A stretch of 64,000 bases of DNA from Pyrenopolyporus hunteri (Eukaryota; Ascomycota; Sordariomycetes; Xylariales; Hypoxylaceae), in the NCBI GenBank assembly GCA_902806595.1, contig CADCXC010000005.1, forward strand, positions 1 through 64,000, in the 5' to 3' direction. The position numbers were made by a program, and so were the translations under genes. Position 1 is the first letter of the stretch. The number at the start of each line of letters is the position of its first letter. Shown piece by piece: positions 36,033 through 46,191 of the stretch. The notes beneath the pieces were generated by a model. It did not search any database and was not told the origin of the DNA. It worked only from the letters and a program-made list of their open reading frames with translations.

Positions 36033-37296
36033 CTGGATTCTCAACAACCCCCAGTCGAACTACCTTCCCCAGCTACAAAGCTCGTCATCAAACAACACTT
36101 CTGGCTCCATTCCTCTAGACGCTCCTGGGCTTGGCTCGTCCTTGGTTCGTTCTACGACTCGAACAACCGTGAACTCTGGCATATCGAGCTTTTCCTCGGT
36201 TGCAGGGACGCCGCAAACCCCGATTTCCCGGAGTCCCTTGACTCCTCAATATCAGTCGTACCAGACACGACCGGCGAGGGTAAGTTACTATCTTTCTTGT
36301 GACTTCAACCTTATCAATCCACACTGCATTCGCATGCGGCGCCTATTGCTAAACACCCGGACTTTCCTTTGCACTGGGATTAGTTCTCCGCCGCTTTTTT
36401 ACTTCGTATTTCATAGCTAATACACCATAGATACTTCGACCGCCGACGGCAGCAGTAACGAGGAGAACGTCTCTCACCAATATCACGGCGCTGGCCCACA
36501 ACGGGAAGCGTTGGTACATCCGCCTTTAAATCGCTTTCATTTACACACCAGCGACTCACATAGAGCCCCGATTTACTCAACGATGGCTACCCGCGGATTC
36601 GGAAACGGTTGGCACCCACAGTTCGGCTCAGACCCGGGTGCAAACGCCGGCGCGCCTATCGGCAATGTTATCCCAGGCGTCGTCTTACCTGGCACTGGCG
36701 GATACCGCTACATTACCAACCAAGGACCTCTTAACGTCCCAGGTATTGCAGCTGGAGGCGTCGTTCACGGACCGAACAATCAGTCTCCGGTCTATGTTGT
36801 ACCTCAGAACGGATTCAACCACCCAGTCCCTGTATTCCCTGGCCATGAATCTCGTTTGCCCAACCCGCACCCGGTCGTCAATCTAGACGCGCCGGCACTG
36901 AATTTAAACAATTCAACTGGTGGCGTCGGTTGCGAACCGGGCTATAACTATTTCTTCCCCCCTGAACACACCAAGCTACACATCGTCAAGTCATCCACCG
37001 CGCCTTGGCGACTTCCAGAGGGCATGTCGATGCATTTCGGCGCGTACCACGTCCCGGTGAATACGACCCTGACAGAGCTTCTAGCTGGCTTCGGTGCCCT
37101 CAACCCTTGTCCGAAGAAGAACAAGATCACGGAGGTCATCCAGGGAGGAGGTGGAAAATGGTATCGGGGGATCACATTTTCGGGTGACGATACGGACGCT
37201 ATGAGCAAGACGTTGAAGGATCTGGGTTGGGATCGCACTCGAACGGGGCGCCCGGGAGAGAAGCCAGTTATCTGGCTTTGGATTACGAAGGACTAG
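36033..37296 (+). CDS. Conserved fungal protein of unknown function, 5' end unresolved
   Basis: I splice 36033-36279 to 36431-37296 (intron 151 nt, GTAAGT...CATAG), an open run of 370 codons. The join reads PDTTGE/DTSTADGSSNEENV. The start is not found: the frame is open back to a TGA at 36018, and a CTGAC branch with a ttctttcaag acceptor at 36032 suggests another exon upstream. The simplest complete model starts at the ATG at 36583 (237 aa, MATRGFGNG). The C-terminal half (FFPPEHTKLHIVKS, then WRLPEGMSMHF, LLAGFGALNP, GGGGKWYRGITFSGDD, GWDRTRTGRPGEKPVIWLW) resembles a domain I associate with uncharacterised filamentous ascomycete proteins. The middle is Gly/Pro/Asn-rich and disordered. Confidence 0.7.
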
Positions 37297-38154
37297 TAAC
37301 GGGAATACTCATACGTCGCTACGTGTCCAAGACGTCCGCATTTACCTCATGGGGTTTCTATCTTTACCCCATAAAAGTACATTGAGCGAGAGTTGATCAG
37401 TGTTTCTGGTCAGAACACCAATAGGAAGTCACGGTAGTTTAGTCTAGTTGCGTCGCTTACGAGTCAATATCATTCATTTAAAGTACAAGTGAGCCCTTTT
37501 AAATTCTACATGGTAATCTACCCTCTCAATTAGTAAGCTTGAAAACTGTTGGCTATACTCCGCCATAAATCCGAGGCCCCAGCAGCATTTTTGGATCGGA
37601 ATTAGGCTCATCCGTTGAGAGGCCGTCATGAAAATGCGGTGATCCAGTGAAAAATGAAATGGAATCAATACCTTAGTACCATTAATAATCTACTATTAAA
37701 CGGAGTAATTAATAAGCCGTGGATTAGAAATGGCTTCTGTAACATACCTAGTATCAGGGCTCGCTGACTGCAGAATTCCCGCGCACATGTGGGCTATTCG
37801 TTATGCATCACACAGCAATCTGGATGTAGAGCCCTGTTATTTGCTATTATCGCTATCCTCAGCCTTGCTGACATGGGTACTGGGGGGTTTTACTTGTCCA
37901 ATACTACCCTAGAAGCGGTGCGCCCTTGGGGCTTAGTATCAGTCACTTTGTTTTGCTATTGCGGCCCAGTTCTTCGGCTGTGTCAGCCAGGAAATCGAAG
38001 AGCGTGAACTTCCGAGCGGGTGTTCTGGAGACGTATAAAAGGATAACGTTGGCATTGCATGAAGAACAGTGAGCCGCACGCATTGAAGAGAACTCCTAAC
38101 CTCGACCTGAAGTTTCGCGATATATTCTATAATCCCCCCAAAAAAACAAACACC
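37297..38154. other. Intergenic region
   Basis: Nothing recognisable. Confidence 0.6.
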
Positions 38155-38888
38155 ATGATATCCCTATACGAAGCCACTGTACCCGTGTTAGTCAGGGCTG
38201 TGCTGACGGCGGAGACTATTCTCAAGGAGGCCGAGAAGTATTCCAAGGCCAATGGCACGCCCATGAATGACCTCTTGGATGCCCGCCTAGCCCCGGATAT
38301 GTATCCCATGTCGAAGCAGGTCGCGGTCGTAGCGATGTTTGCCCGGATTGCCTTCCACTATCTGGGAGATCGGGAATTGGTGCCGACGTCGTTGGACGGG
38401 TATACTCTTGAACAATGCTATACCCTTATCGCTGATGTCCTCAAAGAGTCTAAGGATGTCAAGCCCGAGACCGTCAACTCGAAAGAGACCAAAACGATGC
38501 TTTTTACGGTTGGTTCTAATGGGATTAATTGCAAAGCTGAAGACTGGTAAGTTTGAGATTATTACCTCCCGTCGTGTTTCGTTTATCTTAGTAGTTATGC
38601 TAACGCACGTCACAGTATGTGAAAACGACGATTCCCCCTCCCCCCCATAAGCCCATATCGTTCTACATATTCGATTCTTATTTCTCATTACTTCCCTACC
38701 TATGTACGGCCTTTGGCGTCGGCCAATGGACTTGCTAATGTTCTGTAGATGTGCAAAAGTTTTTGATGCCGACAATCTACTTCCATTTAGTCACCTTGTA
38801 TAGCATTCTAAGGTTAAAGGGTGTGCCGTTGGGTAAACTCACCTACTTGACACATCTAATGGAAGGGCTCGAGTTTACCCCAGTGTAA
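38155..38888 (+). CDS. DUF1993 family protein, frame offset between exons
   Basis: Exon 1 from ATG 38155 encodes MISLYEATVPVLVRA and DLLDARLAPDMYPMSKQV, the DUF1993 signature (small cytosolic alpha-helical proteins, DinB/YfiT-like, function unknown). It ends at a GTAAGT donor at 38547. The expected family C-terminus, MPTIYFHLVTLYSILRLKGV then PLGK, lies in 38749-38888 behind a GCTAAT...TGTAG acceptor. However 392 plus 140 nt is not a multiple of three, so the join shifts frame by one. No alternative splice site restores it. This is either a one-base indel (the AAAAGTTTTT run at 38755-38764 is a suspect), an undetected micro-exon, or a young pseudogene. The inferred intron of 202 nt is also long for this window. 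Confidence 0.6.
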
Positions 38889-39363
38889 GGGTTATGCGCG
38901 ATATGGCGTATAGGCGAGTCCGTATGGAGAGATGCGAGGGCGAGTTTCATAGCTGTGTTCTATTCGGGCGTTGGAATTTGACGCTAGGATTTTGCAGTTC
39001 TACTCATCTCTTAAACATTAGACCTATCTTACAGGCCATTTTCAGTTAGACAGCAGCGGACAATAAAACATAGCTGAGCACACCAGTATCTTCGTTCCTC
39101 CGAAGTGAAGAGCCTACTCACATACTTACCTTCCATACACAACTTTAGCAATGTGACATTATTGGGTAGCGTTCTTCATACGTGGATATATTTATTATGA
39201 GTTTTTCTTTTTTTTTTTTTTTTTTTTTTTCGATATTGTGCGTCGTGATCGACGTATCTGAACCGCTAGGCCGTCGAACCGGGCGAACATAGGCCGGTCG
39301 ACGCGTACACGGATAAGCACATTCGAGGTGAAGGGCATCGTCGTTTAGCCCATAGATTCAATG
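38889..39363. other. Intergenic region with poly-T tract
   Basis: Contains a run of 23 T at 39208-39230. No gene. Confidence 0.65.
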
Positions 39364-40137
39364 CTATTCAACCTTGCCGTTAAAATCAATTTTGGACTCA
39401 GATGCGCTAAGGCCTCGAATAATCGCTTCTTCAATGATAGTTGCGGTTGCGGAAGTCCCGATTCGAGCTACGCCTAGCGACCTAGCCTCTATAACTTCGT
39501 CTAGAGTCCGAATCCCGCCGGCGGCTTTGATCTGTACGCTCGGCCCCACGTTAGCCTTCATCAGCCGTAGATGCGGTATAGTGGCGCCCTCGTAGGCATA
39601 GAAGCCATTGGGCTGCTTTATAAACCCGAAACCTGTCGATGTCTTGACGAAGGATACTGGCAGAAAGGTGCAGATCCTGCATAAATGTACGATGTGCTCA
39701 TCCTGGAGAAAGTCGTTTTCAAATATGACCTTGAGGGCGGCGCCACACTTAACGACAGTATCGTTGACAGCGCGAATTTCGTTGGTAACATATTCCCAAT
39801 CGCCGCTGAGGACTTTTCCCACATTGACAACCATGTCAATCTCGCGGGCTCCGTTTTTGGCGGCATCCTCGGCTTCGAGAACTTTGATGGCCGTGGTATT
39901 GTTCCCGTGGGGGAATCCAATGACCGCGCAAACAAGCACTCCTGAGCCGTCTAAAATGTCCCTCGCCACTGAAACACTGTACGGTTTGACACAAACAGCC
40001 GCGATTTTATGCTTTCTGGCCATCTCCAGGCCGGCGAGGATCTCGTCATCGGTCATGGCTGGATGCAATAGGGAATGGTCAATCATTTTAGCGATCTGCG
40101 TGAGGCTTATAATTGTCGTCGTCGCCGGTGTCGCCAT
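39364..40137 (-). CDS. deoC: Deoxyribose-phosphate aldolase
   Basis: Class I aldolase (DERA) that splits 2-deoxyribose-5-phosphate into acetaldehyde and glyceraldehyde-3-phosphate in deoxynucleoside breakdown. Single exon; the first ATG is at 40137 (MATPATTT), giving 257 aa, close to the usual 220-260. The Schiff-base lysine lies in SFVKTSTGFG (about residue 162), the proton-relay lysine in IKAAGGIRT (about 204), and EIDMVVN and the IGFPHG box are present. Earlier in-frame TTG codons are not used as starts. It lies 456 bp downstream of, and on the same strand as, a transcription-factor gene, which might control it, but there is no direct evidence. Confidence 0.93.
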   Translation of the reverse strand: MATPATTTIISLTQIAKMIDHSLLHPAMTDDEILAGLEMARKHKIAAVCVKPYSVSVARDILDGSGVLVCAVIGFPHGNNTTAIKVLEAEDAAKNGAREIDMVVNVGKVLSGDWEYVTNEIRAVNDTVVKCGAALKVIFENDFLQDEHIVHLCRICTFLPVSFVKTSTGFGFIKQPNGFYAYEGATIPHLRLMKANVGPSVQIKAAGGIRTLDEVIEARSLGVARIGTSATATIIEEAIIRGLSASESKIDFNGKVE

Positions 40138-40593
40138 TTTTACCGGGGGGGTTCGAATCGAGGAACTCAAGTCCGATACGATGGCGTTTCATATGGAGTC
40201 CCTTGGAATAAAGCGTTTGAATATCGTTTGAGTGAGAGCTGGAGCCGTACCCTCGGGCCTTGTTCCAAGCTTTACGAGGATGTTAACTTTAGGTAACGGG
40301 CTAGGATTCGTTATAAATTCTATAATGCCTCAAGGAACACCTCCGTACTCTAGGTACTCTAAGAGGACCGGGGATGATGCGGGGTCCGTCGTATCATGTT
40401 CTCCACGTTTGTCAGGGAACATTCAGGGGGAAGAGCATCAAATCAAAGAGACCTAACTTTCTACCCCATTTTTACGGCTTTTAATCCGGTTATAATCGTC
40501 TCGTAAGAGCTGGACTAGGTAACTCCTATCAAATATTCGGGACATGACGGGCATTTCGCTTTGACGGTACGCGCAGAAAGTAGGCTGGCAAGG
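40138..40593. other. Intergenic region
   Basis: Upstream region of the aldolase gene; no other feature seen. Confidence 0.6.
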
Positions 40594-42524
40594 TTACCCC
40601 CATAGCTGCTGCCAGTCAAACCAATTGGAAGAGGCTCCGATATCAAGGTTTCCCTCGAGGGCGGCGTCTACGGCACCTAGATCGAACGTCGGGTCGAAAT
40701 GTCCGAATACGTCCAGGTCCGGAACATCCTCATTAACAGATAAATCAGCATCTCCTTGATTGGTATTGTAGTTGGAAACAGCATCTCCAACGCCCGAGGG
40801 AGATAGTTCGCGATCTCTTGACGCCGGCTCGCCCTTTTTTGAAGCGTCCGCTAGACCGGTTTCTTGTGTTATCGATGCCACGGCCTTGTCCATCTCTTGG
40901 AGGACCTGTTCGGCCATCGCAACCGTAGTTTTCGCAGTCCAAAATGTATCGTCCATCGACTTCAACAGCGAGGTATTGGCCATAAAGGACTGCTTTCCCC
41001 TGCTCCTAAACATCGGGACGTTACTATGGCGCATTTTCCGATACGAGACACTCAGTGATAAAGAAACGCCATATGGAATTATAGGAAGGTATGATAACTG
41101 CCCGAGAAATTCGTGTCCGACAATTGACGTGATCCGGTCAGCTGCTAGAGACCGACGACTGTTCGTTGCTGGCGCCGGTAGGGCAGTCGAACGGACCTCG
41201 GAGGGGGACTGACTCGAGAGTATGGCTACTGAATGGTAAAATATTTCGAGGGATGCTTACTCGGCGTAAATATAACCTCCTTTCAACCTAGGGACCGTTG
41301 TGATTACTTACCTAGGCATGAGCTTGAAGCTCGAGCGGCTCCAGCATCGAGTATCATCTGCTCAAAAATTGGCAGCTCGATTATAGAATCCTTGTCTCGT
41401 CTGTTTCCGGGGCGGTATAAGCCGATGACCTTGTCGATCAGGCCGATAATCATCAGAAATAGGCGGAAGAGCGGCGCCTGTGCCGCAATACAGTCATCTA
41501 GATTCCATCCAACGTCCCATTCGTGGATTAGGCAAGCCCGGCCGTAAAATGCACTATTAATGCGGTCCAGCGCCCAGAGACAACAGAAGAGGGTGCGGGT
41601 GGCCTGGCTATTAGCATGACTATCCTCCGAAGCCATCTGCAGCCCTAAAGTATGCATTTGGTGAACCGCACGACCGTTCAAGAATGCCGGCAAATCAGCT
41701 TCGTCGGGGCTACGAGGCTGCACGTATAGCGACAAGGCTGCCAGAACACGAGTTAGAAAGATACGATCCGTGATGAACCCAGCATCAACAATCGTTTGGA
41801 CGGAATCTGATAGCAAGGTGCAGAATTCATGCCTGGAAAGGAGGGGCCCCTTGAGGCTCAGACGGAGATGATGAGTGGCCCCAGGGTCGGCGGCGGCCGC
41901 AAGACTGATTATCTGCTGCAATACCTTCCCTCCTATCTCGTCCTGCGGGGGAGATATCAGATGATCGCCGAGTATAGGAAAAATGGGATCTAGCTTCTCG
42001 AGGTAGATGCGGCGGAGGAAAGCATAGTCCGACGGTGGTGGGCAGCAGGGGAGACAATGGCTCCGCACATATTTTTTGAGCATATCTTGAACAGCCCGTC
42101 GCGACGGGGAGGTCGGAGGACTGGTGCTCGTCGTCTGAGCTAAGTCAAGCGCTCGGGGCTGCCATATACCTAAGCCACCTCGAACCGACACGTCGCGGGT
42201 TGAGCAGAGGCTCGTAGCTTCCATTAGGATAGCCTCGGGGCTCATATCGCCAACGAACCTAGAGGTATGCCCTTCCGGATTATGGGGGTCGTTGCGCTCA
42301 AGAACGAGCTCACTCCGTGGCGGAGTTGAACAGCCGGTTGGAGTGTTAGTCGCCGTCTCCACGTCTCCAGAACTTGGGATCAAATTAGGTGGGCCACCAG
42401 CATGGCGGTAATCATAGTTATGAGAACATCTCTTTTTCCGGCGCCGGCACCGGGAGCAAGCTTGGGCAACCTGCTTCCGTTTCAGGGGCAAACCGGTCGA
42501 ATCGGACTCGATAAATCTAACCAT
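40594..42524 (-). CDS. Fungal transcription factor with an incomplete Zn2Cys6 motif, two exons
   Basis: Exons 42524-41312 and 41228-40594 give 615 aa. The intron is 83 nt (GTAAGT...ATTCAG) and joins SSSCL to VAILSSQSPSEV. The N-terminus KRKQVAQACSRCRRRKKRCSH (15-35) is the basic half of a fungal binuclear zinc cluster (Cys23, Cys26, Cys33), but the second CxxC...C half is absent and a polar linker follows. The middle region (KYVRSHCLPCCPPPSDYAFL, then LDPIFPILGDHL; later LHTLGLQMASED-like and TRTLFCCLWALDRINSAFYG, then RACLI) is the fungal-specific transcription-factor regulatory domain. The C-terminus has the family segment GVSLSLSVSYRKMRHSNVPM and an acidic tail (DVPDLDVFGHFD) that could activate transcription. 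Start is the first ATG; an upstream TTG is rejected. Confidence 0.85.
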
Positions 42525-43521
42525 GACAACGAATAGCGGCAAGAACCCGGAAACGTCAACTCCGACGCCTGGGTTTTCTTTTTTCTTTCTTTTTTTTTTT
42601 CTCTCTTCCCCCTTTTCGGTAATATTAGCTTCGGAAAATAGGGGGTATCCTAGCGTAGCATGCTCAAGAAGGTAGTTCTAGAGAAGTGGCAGCAATAGGT
42701 GGACCGGGATCGCCGATAAGGCGACTTTAAGGGGGATCGACCGATGCTTCCTCAGTTCTCGCACACATCGCTATTGATACATAGAACTCGGTAAATGATA
42801 TTCGCAACACGGATATGCGTAAAGTACAAAACTTGCAATCGTAACAGCGGCAGGAACTACGCCAATGCTGCCGTGGGAATATGTAATGAGGAAGGAAAAG
42901 AGGAGAGTGAGAGGAAGAGGGAAACAGATGAAGGCGGACTAACCCAATTTAGTAACTCCGACTATCAATTAAAAGGAACCGCCAGAGAAGCCCCGCCCAA
43001 GAACCTAGCTTCCATACCGCACGCCGGGACCGTGCCCAAGTTATAACAACAGAAGGCGAACACGAAGACCGATGCCGTAATAGTCAACTAATAACTTACC
43101 TACACCACCTACGTATTGTACTCCCTACCTCGGTCCGCACATCATATGAGTAAGGCAAGGTTCGGCTGTTCGATATAACTCAACTAGGGTGCTCTCCCTT
43201 TTAGTCTAAGCCATGTTATCCCGACGCTGGAATCGCCTCGCTGCTATCACGGACCCCGAACAGGAAATTCCGACTTCCCACTGAGGTGGAAGAGACTCGA
43301 AAATACGTCCGATATTCAAACTACCCAGGCACGTAGCGCTTTATGTAGGCAGGTATGTAAGTAAGTAGGTTATGTACAGGTATTGTATATTACGTCGCCT
43401 ACATGTAGGTTGCTAGACGGTAGATTTCCCCTTCTTCGTCCGTCCCGTCCCCGTCCCCTTGTGCGTGTAAGTTTATCGAATACTTGCTTTGTAGTATACT
43501 ATCTACCCACCCACTCTCACA
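42525..43521. other. Intergenic region, divergent promoters
   Basis: Lies between divergent genes. Contains a poly-pyrimidine stretch at 42574-42610 next to the transcription-factor start. No gene seen. Confidence 0.6.
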
Positions 43522-45129
43522 ATGCGCATTATTTCAAAGCCTATATCGAGAAGCGCTTGCCGCCTGCGATCGATTATGACGACCGCCGCCTACGCGCAGA
43601 GTAAGCGGGAGGGTAATATTTCCGATTCCTTTGTATCGTTGTCTGGGATCGCGAGACCACCCCTTCCCCAACGGTTCCTTGAACTTAAGAAGGCCCTGAT
43701 CAGAAATCGTGAAGACCGTATAGTTGATAGCTGGAACAGGCTCCTTGTTGAACTTGAGCATGAGAATAAAATCATCGCCGAAGAAGGTCCTCGTATCATT
43801 CCCAGTCTCAACTTCCAGGACTTAGACGGGGATCTCAATAAGCTCCGCGGCGAACTCGAGAAACGAGGCGCTGCCGTTATCAGGGGAGTGCTTCCAGAAC
43901 ACGAGGCTCGCTTATTCAAGGGCGAGATCGAGGAGTATGTGAGGCAAAATCCCCAAACAAAAGGTAGGTACCAATATAGAAATGACAAAACGCAACCTCT
44001 ATCTGACCCGAGCCCAGCCTTCCCACCCGACAACCCACAGGTCTATGAATTATATTGGTCTGCACCTCAGCTCCGCGCTAGGACGCACCCTAGCCTATTA
44101 CGAGCCCAGACGGCGCTCATGAACTTATGGCGCACATCCGACCCCGAAAGCAACATATCAATGTCTCAGCCCTTGGCGTACGCTGATCGCCTTCGTATCA
44201 GGCAGCCGGGTGATACGACTTTTGCTCTGGGTCCCCACGTTGATGGAGGTAGCGTCGAGAGGTGGGAGTTGCACGGCTACGGTCGTGGGGGAGTTTATAA
44301 TAAGATATTCGAAGGCTCGTGGGAAGAGTACGACCCGTGGGATGCAAGTACGCGCGTGTCAGCCGTCATAGATAATTACAACGGATTGGGCGCTTGTACG
44401 ATGTTCCGTATGTTTCAAGGCTGGCTAAGTATGAGCGACACGAAGCCATTTGAGGGGACCCTAACGGTCCGCCCAGACCTCAAGCGTTCGACGGCGTACT
44501 TTCTACTCCGCCCCTTCTTTCGACCCATCAAAGGCGTCGACCAAGCATCTCCCCGCGAGTATCTCGCCGCTGATAATTGGGAATATGCTGGCCGCGAAAT
44601 GACAAGCGAACTGCATGGAGCAACTCCGGGACATGGGCAAGAGCTAAATACGACTCTCCATCCACACTTAGAACTAGACAGCACCATGGTGCATGTGCCA
44701 CATATCAAGCCGGGTGATTATGTGGTATGGCATTGCGATAGTAAGTGGAAAACCTATCATCTTTGCGGCGATCCAAAAACTAATAGACTGCCTGATCATT
44801 CAGCAATCCACGCTGTTGACAAGGTACATAACGGTAGCTCGGATTCGAGCGTACTCTACATTCCCGTATGTCCGGTGACCGAGGCGAACGCCAGGTATCT
44901 CGCAAGGCAAAGAAGCGCTTTCTTGGACGGGACCCCTGGACCGGACTTTCCCGGTGGGCGAGGCGAGGCCGATCACGTCAATAGACAGACGGAATCGCAC
45001 CTTCATTCGTATACTACCGCCCAGGGACTACGTGCTTTTGGATTTGGAAAGCTACCCGTTCCAGGTCCAACGGACCCCAGTGGAGCGAAGAACGTAACTC
45101 TGATAGCGAACAAGATACTAGGATTCTAG
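43522..45129 (+). CDS. DUF1479 (2OG-Fe(II) dioxygenase-like) protein with in-frame intron
   Basis: A member of the DUF1479/YbiU family, which has the double-stranded beta-helix fold of Fe(II)/2-oxoglutarate dioxygenases; the substrate is unknown. Open for 535 codons, but 44741-44803 is almost certainly an intron (63 nt, GTAAGT...ACTAAT...TTCAG). Removing it turns WHCDSK... into WHCDTIHAVD, the canonical metal-site sequence, and gives 514 aa. The first metal box is LGPHVDGGSVERW (about 237-249). Other family blocks are RIRQPGDTTF, YDPWDASTRVSAVIDNY and MFRMFQGWL. The start at 43522 gives an Arg/Ser-rich possible mitochondrial presequence; Met19 would give a cytosolic form. The intron is a multiple of three and stop-free, so an unspliced message would still be translated. 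Confidence 0.88.
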   Translation: MRIISKPISRSACRLRSIMTTAAYAQSKREGNISDSFVSLSGIARPPLPQRFLELKKALIRNREDRIVDSWNRLLVELEHENKIIAEEGPRIIPSLNFQDLDGDLNKLRGELEKRGAAVIRGVLPEHEARLFKGEIEEYVRQNPQTKGRYQYRNDKTQPLSDPSPAFPPDNPQVYELYWSAPQLRARTHPSLLRAQTALMNLWRTSDPESNISMSQPLAYADRLRIRQPGDTTFALGPHVDGGSVERWELHGYGRGGVYNKIFEGSWEEYDPWDASTRVSAVIDNYNGLGACTMFRMFQGWLSMSDTKPFEGTLTVRPDLKRSTAYFLLRPFFRPIKGVDQASPREYLAADNWEYAGREMTSELHGATPGHGQELNTTLHPHLELDSTMVHVPHIKPGDYVVWHCDSKWKTYHLCGDPKTNRLPDHSAIHAVDKVHNGSSDSSVLYIPVCPVTEANARYLARQRSAFLDGTPGPDFPGGRGEADHVNRQTESHLHSYTTAQGLRAFGFGKLPVPGPTDPSGAKNVTLIANKILGF

Positions 45130-46191
45130 ATGAGACCGCATATGTATAACTTATAACTTGCCCAGTACCAAGTTTAAACACGGAGCCTCGACCAGCCTAC
45201 ATATGGAGACCGAACTTGTGAGTTGCGAATAATCGTCATATAGTCAAAAGTGCATTTAGCAGTATCCACGCCTACAGGCCGGTATATGCGGGTGCATAAA
45301 TATATACAGGTCTTGGTTAGATCCTGAGAACTTAGAAATCGGCAATGTCTTCCCCATCATCAACGTGTCCGCCCCATGGAAGCAGAAGGTCTCACTAGAG
45401 ATCGAAATCGGCCGCTTCGCGTTATCAGGAAGGGGGGTTAGCTACCTAAAGTAGATGGTGTGCATGTACAATACTTCTGCCCCCGCCCATGGCGTTTTCT
45501 ACATATCGCGATAGGCCAGTAAGAGAGACGCTCACTGTCAATTATTGTAAAAGTCCCTAAGCCCTTTTTATTTCCTCTGGTTACCTACCTCATAAAATAT
45601 AGTCGGCTGATAATTGGGGCCTTAGACAATTGCTAGATGGGGGATATTCTCCAGGATTCCCGCAGCAAGTTGCCCGTATCTTGAGTAAATGCGTAGTAAT
45701 CCCAGGGGGAAACCGGGGGTATTATGAGTCCAATACCTTCCGGCTGTTTCGTTATTTCAATTTCGTAGTTGGGATTTGGAATTCTCAATGGTAACACTAC
45801 AACAAATCTCGTCTAACCTAGGTACCATAGCCGAATCGTCACTCGAGATAAAAAGATGCAGGGAACCAATAGGGAAGTGTTGCGGATGTCAGGACGAGTC
45901 TATCAATCACATTATCGGTCGCTATACAATACTACCAAAAATTAACTCATGCATTACGTCGTTCTATGTAACTACAGAAGTAGCCTGGAGCATTTGATAA
46001 TATATATGCTATATGTAGCATCTAGATAAGACAGTTCCTACGTTGCCATTTTCGTTTTCTCGAGGACTGCTCTAAGTGATATAGTAGACGTGAGCCGCTT
46101 GCGCCGGAATTTCGTCAAGCCCGTTTCCCTCGTCGTAGCTCGTGTCCTTTTGACTATCTCTAGGTGCTTAAGACACCTATTTATAGCTAGA
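45130..46191. other. Intergenic region
   Basis: No supportable gene. A short protein-like run (NVFPIINVSAPW) near 45346-45400 is too short to call. Confidence 0.55.

Noticed and set aside
39374..40231. Plus-strand frame of about 200 codons opposite the aldolase gene
   Set aside because: Shadow of deoC, whose catalytic motifs on the minus strand are unambiguous.
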